DNA from: Candidatus Poribacteria bacterium
Lineage (GTDB): Bacteria; Poribacteria; WGA-4E; JAJDTR01
DNA length: 64,000 bases
NCBI GenBank assembly: GCA_028820655.1
Contig: JAPPIK010000021.1
Coordinates: 94,113 to 158,112 of the forward strand
Reading direction: 5' to 3'
This document shows, piece by piece, positions 1 through 8,281 of this stretch. Within the stretch, counting starts at the first letter, position 1. Every line of letters starts with the position of its first letter. The notes below the pieces were generated by a model, which worked only from the letters and a program-made list of their open reading frames with translations, searched no databases and was not told where the DNA came from. The position numbers and the translations under genes were made by a program.

Positions 1-879
1 GAACAACCCGATCAGGCGGCGCTCACCGAACGCTACGTGGAACAGGCGGTGCGTTTTATCCGAAACAACCGCGAAACACCATTTTTTTTATACTTTGCCC
101 ACATGTATGTCCATCTTCCCATCTACCCTCCCGAAGCTTTTCTCAAGACATCCGAGAACGGACGGTATGGCGGTGCGGTCGAGCACATTGACTGGTCAAT
201 GGCAGTGATACTGAACGAACTTCAGCGATCGGGATTGGACGAGAACACCTTGGTTGTTTTCACCTCGGACAACGGTTCAAGGGGTAGCGAGGGAGGCAGC
301 AACGGCGCCTTGCGCGGCCGCAAAGGCACAACATGGGAAGGGGGACAGCGGGTACCCTGTCTGATGCGCTTCCCCGGACGTATTCCCGCGGGAATCGTCG
401 AGAGCGGAATTGTGACGGCCATGGATTTTCTCCCGACTTTTGCGGGATTGGCCGATGCCAACGTACCTTCTGATCGCGCAATCGACGGTGAAGACATTCG
501 CGCGCTCATGTACCGGGAAGGAGACCCTGTTTCCCAACCCCGCACTTTCTTTTATTATTCAGGGGAAAATCTTGAAGCTGTGCGTTCGGGGAAATGGAAA
601 CTCCACATCCGCAAGCGAAACGAAGAGATACGCGAGTTGTATGACCTAGAGTCGGACATCGGCGAGACGAACAATCTATATGACCGGCACCCGGAGGTGG
701 TAAAGCAACTGACTTCCAAGATTCTAGCCTGCCGGGAGGACATTGGGGATAAAACGGTTGGAGCAGAAGGCGCCAACTGCCGACCGATTGGCGTTGTCGA
801 GAATCCGGGGCCTTTAACCAAGTACGACCCAAACCATCCTTACATCATCGCCATGTACGACCTCGAGGACGCCGGATGA
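1..879 (+). CDS. Sulfatase, C-terminal part (5' end outside window)
   Basis: The frame is open from base 1, so the gene enters from the left; the GTG at 37 is internal. Sulfatases of the alkaline-phosphatase superfamily hydrolyse sulfate esters. Seen here are the metal-site motif TSDNG and the conserved lysine in GRKGTTWEGG, followed by the usual C-terminal part (FFYYSGENLEAVRSGKWKLH, then YDLESDIGETNNLY). The formylglycine motif CxPxR would lie upstream and cannot be checked. The substrate is unknown. A convergent PhyH-like gene ends 18 bp downstream. The family call is secure. Confidence 0.93.
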   Translation, partial: EQPDQAALTERYVEQAVRFIRNNRETPFFLYFAHMYVHLPIYPPEAFLKTSENGRYGGAVEHIDWSMAVILNELQRSGLDENTLVVFTSDNGSRGSEGGSNGALRGRKGTTWEGGQRVPCLMRFPGRIPAGIVESGIVTAMDFLPTFAGLADANVPSDRAIDGEDIRALMYREGDPVSQPRTFFYYSGENLEAVRSGKWKLHIRKRNEEIRELYDLESDIGETNNLYDRHPEVVKQLTSKILACREDIGDKTVGAEGANCRPIGVVENPGPLTKYDPNHPYIIAMYDLEDAG

Positions 880-897
880 AACCAGTCTTCAGTCCAT

Positions 898-1707
898 CTA
901 AGTGGGTCTAGCTATCGGTCTTTGGGGGGAAACGATCTGTCGCCGTTCCGGTGTCAGGCGTTCGAGAAGTTCCGGCGATGGTTGGTAACCGTACCGAAAA
1001 TTTCCCCAAGACGGTCCGTAACGATACACTACCATCCGCCGTATGCCCGGATTCACGCGCTTGGCTGCTCCATGTGCGGTCCAGTCTACAAACAGTAGGG
1101 CATCCCCCGCCGGCATGTAAACCTCAACAGCTCCGTCAATGTTGTCCACGGACGCGCCGTAAGGGGCGGGATTGTCATTGAAGTAAGGATGTGGAAAGTT
1201 GGACTTGTGGCTTCCGGGGATCACCATGGTGGGGCCGTCACCTGTACCTATGTCCGTTAGCGCCACAAGAAGGTTAATTTGACCGCACATGAATTTCCCG
1301 TTGCGGAACGCAAATGCGCCGCGTTTCGCCTCTTGGCTCGAGTGCAGGCCAATGGCTTCACCCGGCTCGCGAAAGTTAACATGGTTTTCATCGATGAAAA
1401 GAGAGCCGTGGTTGTAATCGAATGTCCCCGCACCCCCGACAAAACGCCTAATCTTGTCAATCCAAGACGGGTGATCGATCAGTTTCTCAAACGGTTCACC
1501 CGCCTCGTATATCTGCTGATAATTCACTCCGGAAGTTTTGTCCCCATATTGGTGCCCGTGGATATATCCATACCATTCTCCCGGCTTTAGCGGCGGAATC
1601 GTATCCAAACAGTCGTTGAGGTCTTTCACTTCAGCCTTTGTCAATGCGCCTTCCAGATGCAGGAATCCCTGCAAATCAAAAAAGTAATCGTCTCTATCGA
1701 CTACCAT
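898..1707 (-). CDS. Phytanoyl-CoA dioxygenase (PhyH) family protein, atypical metal triad
   Basis: 269 aa. The ATG is preceded by GGGAGG at good spacing. The family consists of Fe(II)/2-oxoglutarate oxygenases with an HxD...H iron triad. The PhyH-type features are clear: GDGPTMVIPGSHKSNF, then AGDALLFVDWTAHG with the probable distal histidine, then an arginine-containing strand (RRMVVYRYGP). At the place of the proximal HxD I read GLHSSQEAK, that is H-S-S, so the carboxylate ligand appears to be missing. The second PhyH protein here (9229-10020) keeps HAD. Substrate unknown; it could be an oxygenase, a halogenase-like variant or an inactive relative. Confidence 0.88.
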   Translation of the reverse strand: MVVDRDDYFFDLQGFLHLEGALTKAEVKDLNDCLDTIPPLKPGEWYGYIHGHQYGDKTSGVNYQQIYEAGEPFEKLIDHPSWIDKIRRFVGGAGTFDYNHGSLFIDENHVNFREPGEAIGLHSSQEAKRGAFAFRNGKFMCGQINLLVALTDIGTGDGPTMVIPGSHKSNFPHPYFNDNPAPYGASVDNIDGAVEVYMPAGDALLFVDWTAHGAAKRVNPGIRRMVVYRYGPSWGNFRYGYQPSPELLERLTPERRQIVSPQRPIARPT

Positions 1708-1816
1708 GTTTTCCTCCCGTCTTATTCACGTGTTACGCTCCCGATTCAAAAAAATTGGGTTCCAAATCGATTCAGGACTCGGAACTTGACACTCACGCAT
1801 GAATGTGTGAGGTAAT

Positions 1817-3631
1817 TTAGGCATTTTTTCCGCGCTCGCTCAAGTGTTTCCTGATGTTTGCCGCGATCGCATGAGTAATCCCTTTCACGGCCAGCAACTG
1901 GTCAAGGCTTGCGACACGGATGCTATCAATAGAGCCGAAATGCTGCAAGAGTGCCTGTTTGCGTTTTGCGCCAATGTTAGGAATTGCGTCCAGCACAGAG
2001 TGATTAAGCGCCCGACTGCGCAATTTGCGATGGTAGGCAAGGGCGAATCGATGTGCTTCATCACGCAAACGCTGGATAAGATGGAGAGTTGGATTGTCGT
2101 GACGAAGCACTATAGGTTCAGATTGTCCCGGCAAAAAAATGTGCTCAAATCGCTTGGCCAGCCCGATGATCGGAAGATTCTCAAGGTTCAGTGACTCAAG
2201 CGCCTCGCAAGCAGCGCTCAACTGACCCTTGCCGCCGTCGATTAGAATAAGGTCCGGCAAGGTGTTTTCCGCAATCGCACGGCTTAGCCGACGGCCCAGC
2301 ACTTCATTCATCATCGCAAAGTCATCCTGACCTTGTACCGTGCGGATCTTGAAGCGTCGATATTCCGATTTGGCAGGTTCCCCATCTTCAAGCACCACCA
2401 TTGAACCGACAGCGAATTGGCTCCCCAAGTTGGAAATGTCAAAACCCTCGATTCGTTGCGGTGGATGAGAAAGACTCAACAACTCCTGTAATTCGATTAG
2501 CGCCGGGTTGTCGCCAGCTTTGTAGACGACGTGTGTTTCCTTCTGATTTAGAATAAGTTCAGCGTTCTTAGAAGCCATCTCCACTAAACGACGCATCCGC
2601 CCTTTCTGCGGGATGTGCAGATTTGTACCGCTGCCACGCTTTTCGGACAGCCATTTTCGAATTGCCTCCGGCATCTCGGTTTCATTGGGCAACACAATTG
2701 TTTTGGGGATAAACGAGGCATTTTGATAGAATTGTTGCACAAACGCCGTTAACGATTCCACCGGCAATTCCGAATCGACATCGTTTAGAAAGTAGTGTTC
2801 CCTATCCATTAACTTTCCGTCTCGCACCATCAAAACTTGGGCGCACGCTTCGGTGCCGTTGTAGGCAATGCCGATCACATCCTCATCCGCCGCCGAAACA
2901 GTGTCTAGATTCTGCCTGGCGATCGCTTGTTTCACCATGTCAATCCGGTCCCGGTATTTGGCTGCCGCTTCGAAATCCAGGGTGGCGGCGGCCGACTCCA
3001 TTTTTTCTTCCAGTTCTTTGAGGACTTGCCGCGTGTTACCGCTTAGAAACCGGCATACGCTTTGGACGATTTCGCCATATTCATCGGGATTGATTAGATC
3101 GGCGCAGGGACCGGGGCAACGATTGATATGATAGTCCAAACAGACTCGATGGGGATTCTCGGATGCTTTCAGGTCTAATCCGCACGTGCGAATAGGGAAA
3201 ACTTTTGTAAGTTGCTTAATGGTCTGACGTATCGCCCGAACATGCACGAAAGGCCCGAAAAATTTTGCGCCGGAGTTGTCACTTTGGCGCGTCACGGAGA
3301 GCCTCGGAAATGGTTCTTGCACAGATATTTTCAGGTAAGGGTAGCGTTTGTCGTCTTTAAGTTTGACGTTGTAGCGCGGTTGATGCTCTTTGATAAGGTT
3401 ATTCTCGAGTATGAGCGCATCGACACTATTGGTCGTAGCCACGTATTCTACGTCATTGACATAGCGCATCATTGGCTGCGCCATGAAATTCGGTTGCGCC
3501 GAAGACTGAAAGTAGGAAGCTACGCGGTGTCGCAGCGATGAAGCCTTGCCAACGTAAAGCACTTCCCCCTGCACATTCTTCATGAGGTAAACCCCGGGGC
3601 ACGATGGGAGATTCTTGAAGGATTTAGCCAT
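1817..3631 (-). CDS. uvrC: UvrABC excinuclease subunit C
   Basis: 604 aa, the usual UvrC length. UvrC makes the 3' and 5' incisions around bulky lesions in nucleotide excision repair with UvrA and UvrB. Domains in order: GIY-YIG nuclease at about residues 11-90 (PGVYLM, VLYVGKASSLRHRV), a cysteine-containing linker (RTCGLDLK, CLDYHINRCPGPC), a UVR helix pair near 205-240 (TLDFEAAAKYRDRI), an RNase H-like C-terminal nuclease (LILIDGGKGQL) and a final helix-hairpin-helix (IPNIGAKRKQALLQHFGS). All landmarks are present. trmB lies upstream on the same strand with a 163-bp gap. Confidence 0.97.
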   Translation of the reverse strand: MAKSFKNLPSCPGVYLMKNVQGEVLYVGKASSLRHRVASYFQSSAQPNFMAQPMMRYVNDVEYVATTNSVDALILENNLIKEHQPRYNVKLKDDKRYPYLKISVQEPFPRLSVTRQSDNSGAKFFGPFVHVRAIRQTIKQLTKVFPIRTCGLDLKASENPHRVCLDYHINRCPGPCADLINPDEYGEIVQSVCRFLSGNTRQVLKELEEKMESAAATLDFEAAAKYRDRIDMVKQAIARQNLDTVSAADEDVIGIAYNGTEACAQVLMVRDGKLMDREHYFLNDVDSELPVESLTAFVQQFYQNASFIPKTIVLPNETEMPEAIRKWLSEKRGSGTNLHIPQKGRMRRLVEMASKNAELILNQKETHVVYKAGDNPALIELQELLSLSHPPQRIEGFDISNLGSQFAVGSMVVLEDGEPAKSEYRRFKIRTVQGQDDFAMMNEVLGRRLSRAIAENTLPDLILIDGGKGQLSAACEALESLNLENLPIIGLAKRFEHIFLPGQSEPIVLRHDNPTLHLIQRLRDEAHRFALAYHRKLRSRALNHSVLDAIPNIGAKRKQALLQHFGSIDSIRVASLDQLLAVKGITHAIAANIRKHLSERGKNA

Positions 3632-3794
3632 TAGAAGACCTGTCTTCAGGATGTGAATTCAAAGTTTGGATGGAATATACGTGACAGAAGACCGTGAATG
3701 CCTCGAACCTAATACGACAGAGCATCGAATCGGTAGACCGGTGGGTAAGACGGTGTTGAGGCATAGAAGTTGAATGCAAGTTTTGTTCTGGAGA

Positions 3795-4526
3795 TTAACT
3801 ATCCTCGAGATCGGGTTTTTCAAACACCGCGCGATAAATCTCACGTCCTTCTGCCAGATATTTCATCTCAAAGTTCGTTTGGACGTGATCCGTCTGAACT
3901 GTTGCAGATGTTGTTTCAACGAGACACGTAGATTGGTCAAGCCTGTGCCGAATTTCGTCGAAATATTCACTGTAGTCTGTCGCAATGTGGAGACGTCCAC
4001 CGCACGGGCGTAACGTGCGCTCCACGCCGCGAAGCCATGTCTCATTTCTGAAAAGTCGACGCTTGTGTTGACGCTTTTTCGGCCATGGATCGGGAAAGTA
4101 AACATGATATGCTTGAACACACCGTTCTGCCACGTAGAAGTCGACAAAACGTGCGGCGTCGGTCCAAGCCAACCGTACATTCTGAAACAGGACACTCCGC
4201 AATTCGCCGTTATGCAAAGTGGTATGTTTGGCATGTTTCCGGAATCGTTGCTGTGTTCGTCGAACATATTTTGGCGCGCGTTCTACGCCCAGGTAGTTTA
4301 TCTCCGGGCACCGTCTCGCGGACTCAAGTAGGAATCGTCCCTTGCCGCAGCCGACCTCAATCTCAACCGGGTTCCCATTTCCAAAGATGTCTTTCCAACA
4401 GATTGGAGCGCTAATGTCAGCCAAGTTGGTTTGACTTCCGCTATCCAAGTCGATAATACAGGAATTGAACTGTGTGAATTCGTAGTAGGTTTCATTGTAA
4501 CGCGGTTCTTCATTCATTTTTCGCAT
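3795..4526 (-). CDS. trmB: tRNA (guanine-N7-)-methyltransferase
   Basis: 243 aa SAM-dependent enzyme that makes m7G46 in tRNA variable loops. The SAM-binding motif VEVGCGKGRFLLE-type (here EIEVGCGKGRFLLESA) is followed by the acidic NYLGVERAPKY and by the TrmB signature YFPDPWPKKRQHKRRL, which carries the catalytic aspartate. About 60 extra N-terminal residues precede the core. The start ATG has only a weak ribosome site; the ATG at 4517 (residue 4) is equally possible. Divergent from mtnA. Confidence 0.95.
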   Translation of the reverse strand: MRKMNEEPRYNETYYEFTQFNSCIIDLDSGSQTNLADISAPICWKDIFGNGNPVEIEVGCGKGRFLLESARRCPEINYLGVERAPKYVRRTQQRFRKHAKHTTLHNGELRSVLFQNVRLAWTDAARFVDFYVAERCVQAYHVYFPDPWPKKRQHKRRLFRNETWLRGVERTLRPCGGRLHIATDYSEYFDEIRHRLDQSTCLVETTSATVQTDHVQTNFEMKYLAEGREIYRAVFEKPDLEDS

Positions 4527-4815
4527 TCAACTCGAGCGAAGTGTCAATAGAGATTTTGGTGAGTAAGTTCCGCTATAGCGCGGGAAAGCAATACCTTCGC
4601 ACCAAAACGATTGTCATTCATCACCCTTACGCTGCTGTCTTGGTACGGTGTAGCCGTGTGTATCAATGACACTTCCGGGCTCGATAGACCAGTGCGTTTC
4701 GCTCATCAATTCATAGCATAGCATTCTCCGAAATTCAAGTAAAGCAAATCTGATGCCGAGCGTTAAAGTTGCAAGCTATGATACGCCCTGCTCGGAATGG
4801 AGCCTTCCTTTTCCG

Positions 4816-4844
4816 TTGCGTCGATTATTGGTAGTTGCTATAAT
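4816..4844 (+). promoter_or_regulatory. Probable sigma70-type promoter of mtnA
   Basis: TTGCGT (4816-4821), a 17-nt spacer and a perfect TATAAT (4839-4844), 53 nt before the mtnA ATG. It lies in the 371-bp divergent gap (4527-4897) between trmB and mtnA. I see no other feature in that gap. Sequence match only. Confidence 0.6.
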
Positions 4845-4897
4845 CGAGAAAACGACATTGGCTGCGCGAAGAGTCTTGCCGACTGGAGAATAGAGAA

Positions 4898-5938
4898 ATG
4901 TCAATTGCGACGATAGAATGGGTAGATGGCAGAATACGGCTGATAGATCAGACATTGCTGCCCAATGAGTTCAAACAGATATACTGCGATAACTTGGAGG
5001 CCGTGTGGGAATCGATTAAGTTGCTTCGCGTTCGTGGCGCGCCCGCTATCGGGATTGCGGCGGCACTGGGCACTGTGCTTGGAGTGTGGAAGTCGCGTGC
5101 GGCGAACTACGCCGAATTTTCAGATGAATTGAGGAAGGTAACCGATTATCTTGCAACATCCCGACCCACCGCCGTGAATCTGTTCTGGGCGCTCAACCGC
5201 ATGATCATGACGGCGGAGAAGCACCAACATGCCTCAATTTCCCAGTTAAAGAAAGTGTTGTTGGATGAGGCATTGGCGATAATTGAAGAAGATCGCGCAA
5301 TGTGCCGAGCCATCGGAAAGCACGGACTGCAACTCCTGAATGAAGGCGACACCATCCTAACGCATTGTAATGCAGGGGGATTGGCGACCTCGGATTACGG
5401 CACGGCTTTGGCGGTCATGTTTACGGCGCATGAAGCCGGCAAGAATATAAGTGTCTACGCTGACGAGACTCGCCCGTTGCTCCAAGGATCGCGACTAACC
5501 GCATGGGAGTTGATGCAAGCGGGAATTGACGTAACGCTTATTTGTGACAATATGGCTGCTCAAGTCATGAAGGAGGGAAAGATTCAGTGCGCCGTCGTCG
5601 GGGCAGATCGAATTGCCGCAAACGGAGACGCGGCGAACAAGATTGGCACCTACAACGTTGCAATTCTTGCGCAAGCGCACGAGATTCCGTTCTATGTCGC
5701 CGCACCGACATCCACGCTCGATTTCTCACTGGATACGGGAGACCGGATTCCCATTGAGGAACGCGCTGCGGAGGAGATCACGGAAGGTTTTGGAAAACGA
5801 ACGGCGCCGGACGGCGTCAAAGTTTACAGTCCGGCATTTGATGTCACGCCTGCCAGCCTGATTACCGCCATCATTACGGACAAGGGGATTGCCCTACCGC
5901 CTTACACTGTTAGTTTAAGAGGGTTAGTGACGGCTTGA
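4898..5938 (+). CDS. mtnA: S-methyl-5-thioribose-1-phosphate isomerase
   Basis: 346 aa. Converts 5-methylthioribose-1-phosphate to the ribulose form in the methionine salvage pathway. Family landmarks: RVRGAPAIGIAAALG near residue 45, the catalytic-cysteine motif THCNAGGLATSDYGTAL near 155-170, and the catalytic-aspartate region GADRIAANGDAANKIGT near 235-250. Length is typical. A GGAG lies upstream of the ATG. No other methionine-salvage genes are adjacent, so it appears to be a single-gene unit. Some members act on ribose-1,5-bisphosphate or 5-deoxyribose-1-phosphate analogues, which cannot be excluded. Confidence 0.96.
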   Translation: MSIATIEWVDGRIRLIDQTLLPNEFKQIYCDNLEAVWESIKLLRVRGAPAIGIAAALGTVLGVWKSRAANYAEFSDELRKVTDYLATSRPTAVNLFWALNRMIMTAEKHQHASISQLKKVLLDEALAIIEEDRAMCRAIGKHGLQLLNEGDTILTHCNAGGLATSDYGTALAVMFTAHEAGKNISVYADETRPLLQGSRLTAWELMQAGIDVTLICDNMAAQVMKEGKIQCAVVGADRIAANGDAANKIGTYNVAILAQAHEIPFYVAAPTSTLDFSLDTGDRIPIEERAAEEITEGFGKRTAPDGVKVYSPAFDVTPASLITAIITDKGIALPPYTVSLRGLVTA

Positions 5939-6135
5939 ACCTGTTTGGAAGGAATCCGAGGGATTGATAAGAATATGCACGTTTGCAGTGGATAATATGT
6001 AGTAAAACACATTGTCTATTGTGAAATCCAAAATCCCTTTTCCAATTCCTTGTGGTCAAGTCACTTTTACTGAGTCGCGAAAATGTGGGATAAATTACGC
6101 CGCACTACCACACAAAGACTTTAGCCATTCCCTTC

Positions 6136-6261
6136 ATGGCAACTCCATCAGCCTTGCAAATAGCAAAGATGCTAGGAATCCCTTATCCATTCATCTACAC
6201 GCGCGAAGGCAAGTGGTTCGGCAGAGTCAATCCTAAGAATGAACATGACGGGTCCGACTGA
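6136..6261 (+). CDS. Possible 41-residue small ORF in the mtnA-repeat protein gap
   Basis: The gap 5939-6401 holds no convincing long gene. This ATG frame encodes a 41-residue peptide of ordinary amino-acid composition (MATPSALQIAKMLGIPYPF..., ending VNPKNEHDGSD). It looks more protein-like than the overlapping 74-codon frame at 6012-6236. The first part resembles one helix-turn-helix unit, and the frame stays open upstream to a TAA at 6091, so it may be a remnant of a regulator. No strong ribosome-binding site. Weak call. Confidence 0.25.
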   Translation: MATPSALQIAKMLGIPYPFIYTREGKWFGRVNPKNEHDGSD

Positions 6262-6401
6262 CGACCTGTGAAGTTTACGCGGAGGAGGAGCGAAAAAGTA
6301 ATGGGCACACTGTCGTTCTGCCACGCCGCATGTCTAAAGATTGACCGACTACCGTCTACACCCGCACCGATAGTACAACTATACTCTACTTGGAGGATAA
6401 A

Positions 6402-7139
6402 GTGAAAACAAAAGAAAGATTCTTCTACATGGTCTGCGGCGCCGTCTTTGGTGTCACTATTCTTCTCATCGGGATGGCAGTTTCACCCACAACCGCACAG
6501 CGAGACACATTCGGTGAGATAATTTGTACGGGTCTAACGGTTGTAGATCGAGAAGGGAATAAGCGGGTGCGGTTAGAGATTGACAAGAACGATGGAGTTA
6601 TCGGTACATGGAACAGACACGGGAAGATTGTCGCACTGATGGGGGGCAGGGAACATGGTGGTGTGATCGGTATCAGGAATAGAGACGGGGAGTATATCGC
6701 TCGAATGTTCTCTAACAATGGCATCGGAACGATTCAAGTTTCAGATCTGAGGGTTACGGATAAGGTTCCCTACGGGACCGAGTGGGTGCGGTTGTGGGCT
6801 GCCGACAACGGTGGCCATGTAGCAGTCTATGGCAAAAACGCGGACATAGCCGCTGCCTACATGACCGCTCGTTTAGAAGGCGGTGGGATAATCTGGGTTA
6901 CGGACCAAGACGGGGATGCTGTTGCCACTTTGACCTCCTACGAGCGCGGCGGGTTAATACGGGTTCGGGGCAAAGACGGTGGAGATCGCGCCGACATGAA
7001 AGCCGGTAAATACGGCGGTTTGGTTAACGTGTATAGCAACCACGGTGAAGGTCGCTCTACTATGGGAGTCAACCAGTCTGGCCACGGTGCGGTCGCTACT
7101 TGGGACAAACACGGCGAAAAACATGGTGATTTGAAGTAA
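6402..7139 (+). CDS. Membrane-anchored glycine-rich repeat protein (beta-solenoid-like), unknown function
   Basis: 245 aa. I chose GTG 6402 because GGAGG at 6392-6396 sits 5 nt before it; the TTG at 6390 would overlap that site. Residues about 8-28 form one hydrophobic segment (FYMVCGAVFGVTILLIGMAV), a signal anchor or signal peptide. The rest is a run of imperfect repeats of about 20-25 residues of the form GG-x-I-x-V-x-(N/D)-x-x-G-x-x-x-A-x-M, for example GGVIGIRNRDGEYIARM, GGGIIWVTDQDGDAVATL and GGLIRVRGKDGGDRADM. Such short-period beta-strand/turn repeats suggest a solenoid outside the cytoplasm. I recognise no enzyme motif. Confidence 0.7.
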   Translation: MKTKERFFYMVCGAVFGVTILLIGMAVSPTTAQRDTFGEIICTGLTVVDREGNKRVRLEIDKNDGVIGTWNRHGKIVALMGGREHGGVIGIRNRDGEYIARMFSNNGIGTIQVSDLRVTDKVPYGTEWVRLWAADNGGHVAVYGKNADIAAAYMTARLEGGGIIWVTDQDGDAVATLTSYERGGLIRVRGKDGGDRADMKAGKYGGLVNVYSNHGEGRSTMGVNQSGHGAVATWDKHGEKHGDLK

Positions 7140-7256
7140 ATACGCAGTCTCCCCGAGTCTCTGCAGAATAAACCCCCAAATTGCATTTTATGCGATTATC
7201 GGGGCGGCCAAGTATCAGATTCGCCGCTCTCAAGAATAGTAAGAATCAAACGACGT

Positions 7257-7280
7257 GAGTTCTATCGCACTATCTATTCA
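7257..7280 (+). repeat. Copy of the dispersed CTATCGCAC intergenic motif
   Basis: Reads GTTCTATCGCACTATCTATT at its core. The same CTATCGCAC core recurs near 9147, 37263, 37491, 39535 (variant CTATCGCGG), 58193, 63466 (variant CTATCGCAT) and 63498, always between genes. Confidence 0.5.
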
Positions 7281-7320
7281 GCTTCTATCACTGCGATTTC
7301 GTTCTTGCGTTTATCTTCAT

Positions 7321-7668
7321 TCATTTACTACCAAATGCGCCAGCAGCGTTCAATGCCCCGACAATTCCGATAAAAAAACCAACTGCTAAGCCAGCAACAA
7401 ACCCCGTATAACTGTCAGTCGTAGTAACACTGCACACAACGCCTAGAACAATGCCCATTAGTGGCCCTGCTATCAGCCAAGTCCTTACGTTCTCGTTTTC
7501 AATACTCCAGAGAATGCCGACATACGTCCCTAATGCTGCGCCCAACACAGCAATATCAAAAAAAGGATCGTAGACCCATAAGCAAATAACAAGCCCAACC
7601 ATCGCGCCCCCCACTACACAAACCAAGATTTTGAGTAAAACCCTGAGAATCACTTTGAGCAAATCCAC
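7321..7668 (-). CDS. Small glycine-rich integral membrane protein
   Basis: 115 aa from GTG 7668. That start has GGGAGG 7 nt upstream, while the TTG at 7686 lies before this site. The protein has about four hydrophobic segments with small-residue packing motifs (VVGGAMVGLVICLWVY, VLGAALGTYVGILW, AGPLMGIVLGVVCSV, GFVAGLAVGFFIGIVGALNAAG). I do not recognise a family. The glycine-zipper-like segments suggest a compact helical bundle. It is first in a set of three tiny minus-strand membrane genes (7321-8194). Confidence 0.6.
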   Translation of the reverse strand: MDLLKVILRVLLKILVCVVGGAMVGLVICLWVYDPFFDIAVLGAALGTYVGILWSIENENVRTWLIAGPLMGIVLGVVCSVTTTDSYTGFVAGLAVGFFIGIVGALNAAGAFGSK

Positions 7669-7815
7669 CCCATGTCCTCCCGTCAATAGTCATTGACAAA
7701 GTAAGTGACCCCGTGAGAAACGTCTAACTCCCGCGTGTGATGCAGCAATTCTAGCGAAGCCTTTGTGTACGCACTTCAATGTCGCCCAGCAGCCCCTCAA
7801 TGTCGTCCAGCCGAC

Positions 7816-7970
7816 TCACTTGGTATCCCCGAGCCGATTTTCAATCGTCATTAACTGCCACCTCATCTGCTCTATCTTCTTGTTGATTGAAAGCAGATAT
7901 ACAAACAGGAAATCCGAACAATCAGCGTGACCAGCACCACCCAAAATACGTGGCAATTCTTCCATTGCAT
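7816..7970 (-). pseudogene. Small membrane/coiled-coil gene apparently split by a frameshift
   Basis: From ATG 7970, frame one encodes a 32-residue peptide with one membrane helix (FWVVLVTLIVRISCLYICF) and stops at 7872. The overlapping frame, open down to 7816, encodes FLFVYLLSINKKIEQMRWQL followed by MTIENRLGDTK, a natural continuation as a short charged coiled coil. Joining the two would give a TM-plus-coiled-coil protein of about 50 residues. It starts 8 nt after the stop of the 7979-8194 gene. Either a real frameshift or a sequencing indel explains it; chance is possible at this size. Confidence 0.4.
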
Positions 7971-7978
7971 TATCTCGT

Positions 7979-8194
7979 TCACTCGCTTTTATTCCTCTTC
8001 CTTGCTGCCAAGAATCGAGACAAATTTCTGCTAGTAAGGAAAATAAAAAAGATGAAAATGAGCACAGCAACCAGTTCGCCGAGTTCCTCGTGGCCATGCC
8101 ACAGTTTCGGCATGCCCTCGACAAATCCTGAAAATGTCACTATAGCCCCCACACAACCGACGACTACCCCGCACAATTGCTTTTTTCCCTTCAA
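7979..8194 (-). CDS. Small two-helix membrane protein
   Basis: 71 aa. TTG start with a strong GGAGG 6 nt upstream (GGAGGTTCAAC-TTG). Two hydrophobic stretches (LCGVVVGCVGAIVTFSGFV and LVAVLIFIFFIFLTS) separated by the short loop GMPKLWHGHEELGE, then a basic tail (RNLSRFLAARKRNKSE). Family not recognised. The clear ribosome-binding site and the helix-loop-helix-basic-tail layout argue that it is expressed. It heads the minus-strand set with the frameshifted gene at 7816-7970. Confidence 0.6.
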   Translation of the reverse strand: MKGKKQLCGVVVGCVGAIVTFSGFVEGMPKLWHGHEELGELVAVLIFIFFIFLTSRNLSRFLAARKRNKSE

Positions 8195-8281
8195 GTTGAA
8201 CCTCCTGTTTTGAAACTGATACCTAATGGGTGCAACTCAAATACCGCTATCTCAAGAACGCGTCATAACCAACCGTTTGCC

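Noticed and set aside
6012-6236. 74-codon frame after mtnA
   Set aside because: Unlikely composition and no ribosome site; the overlapping 41-codon frame looks more coding-like.
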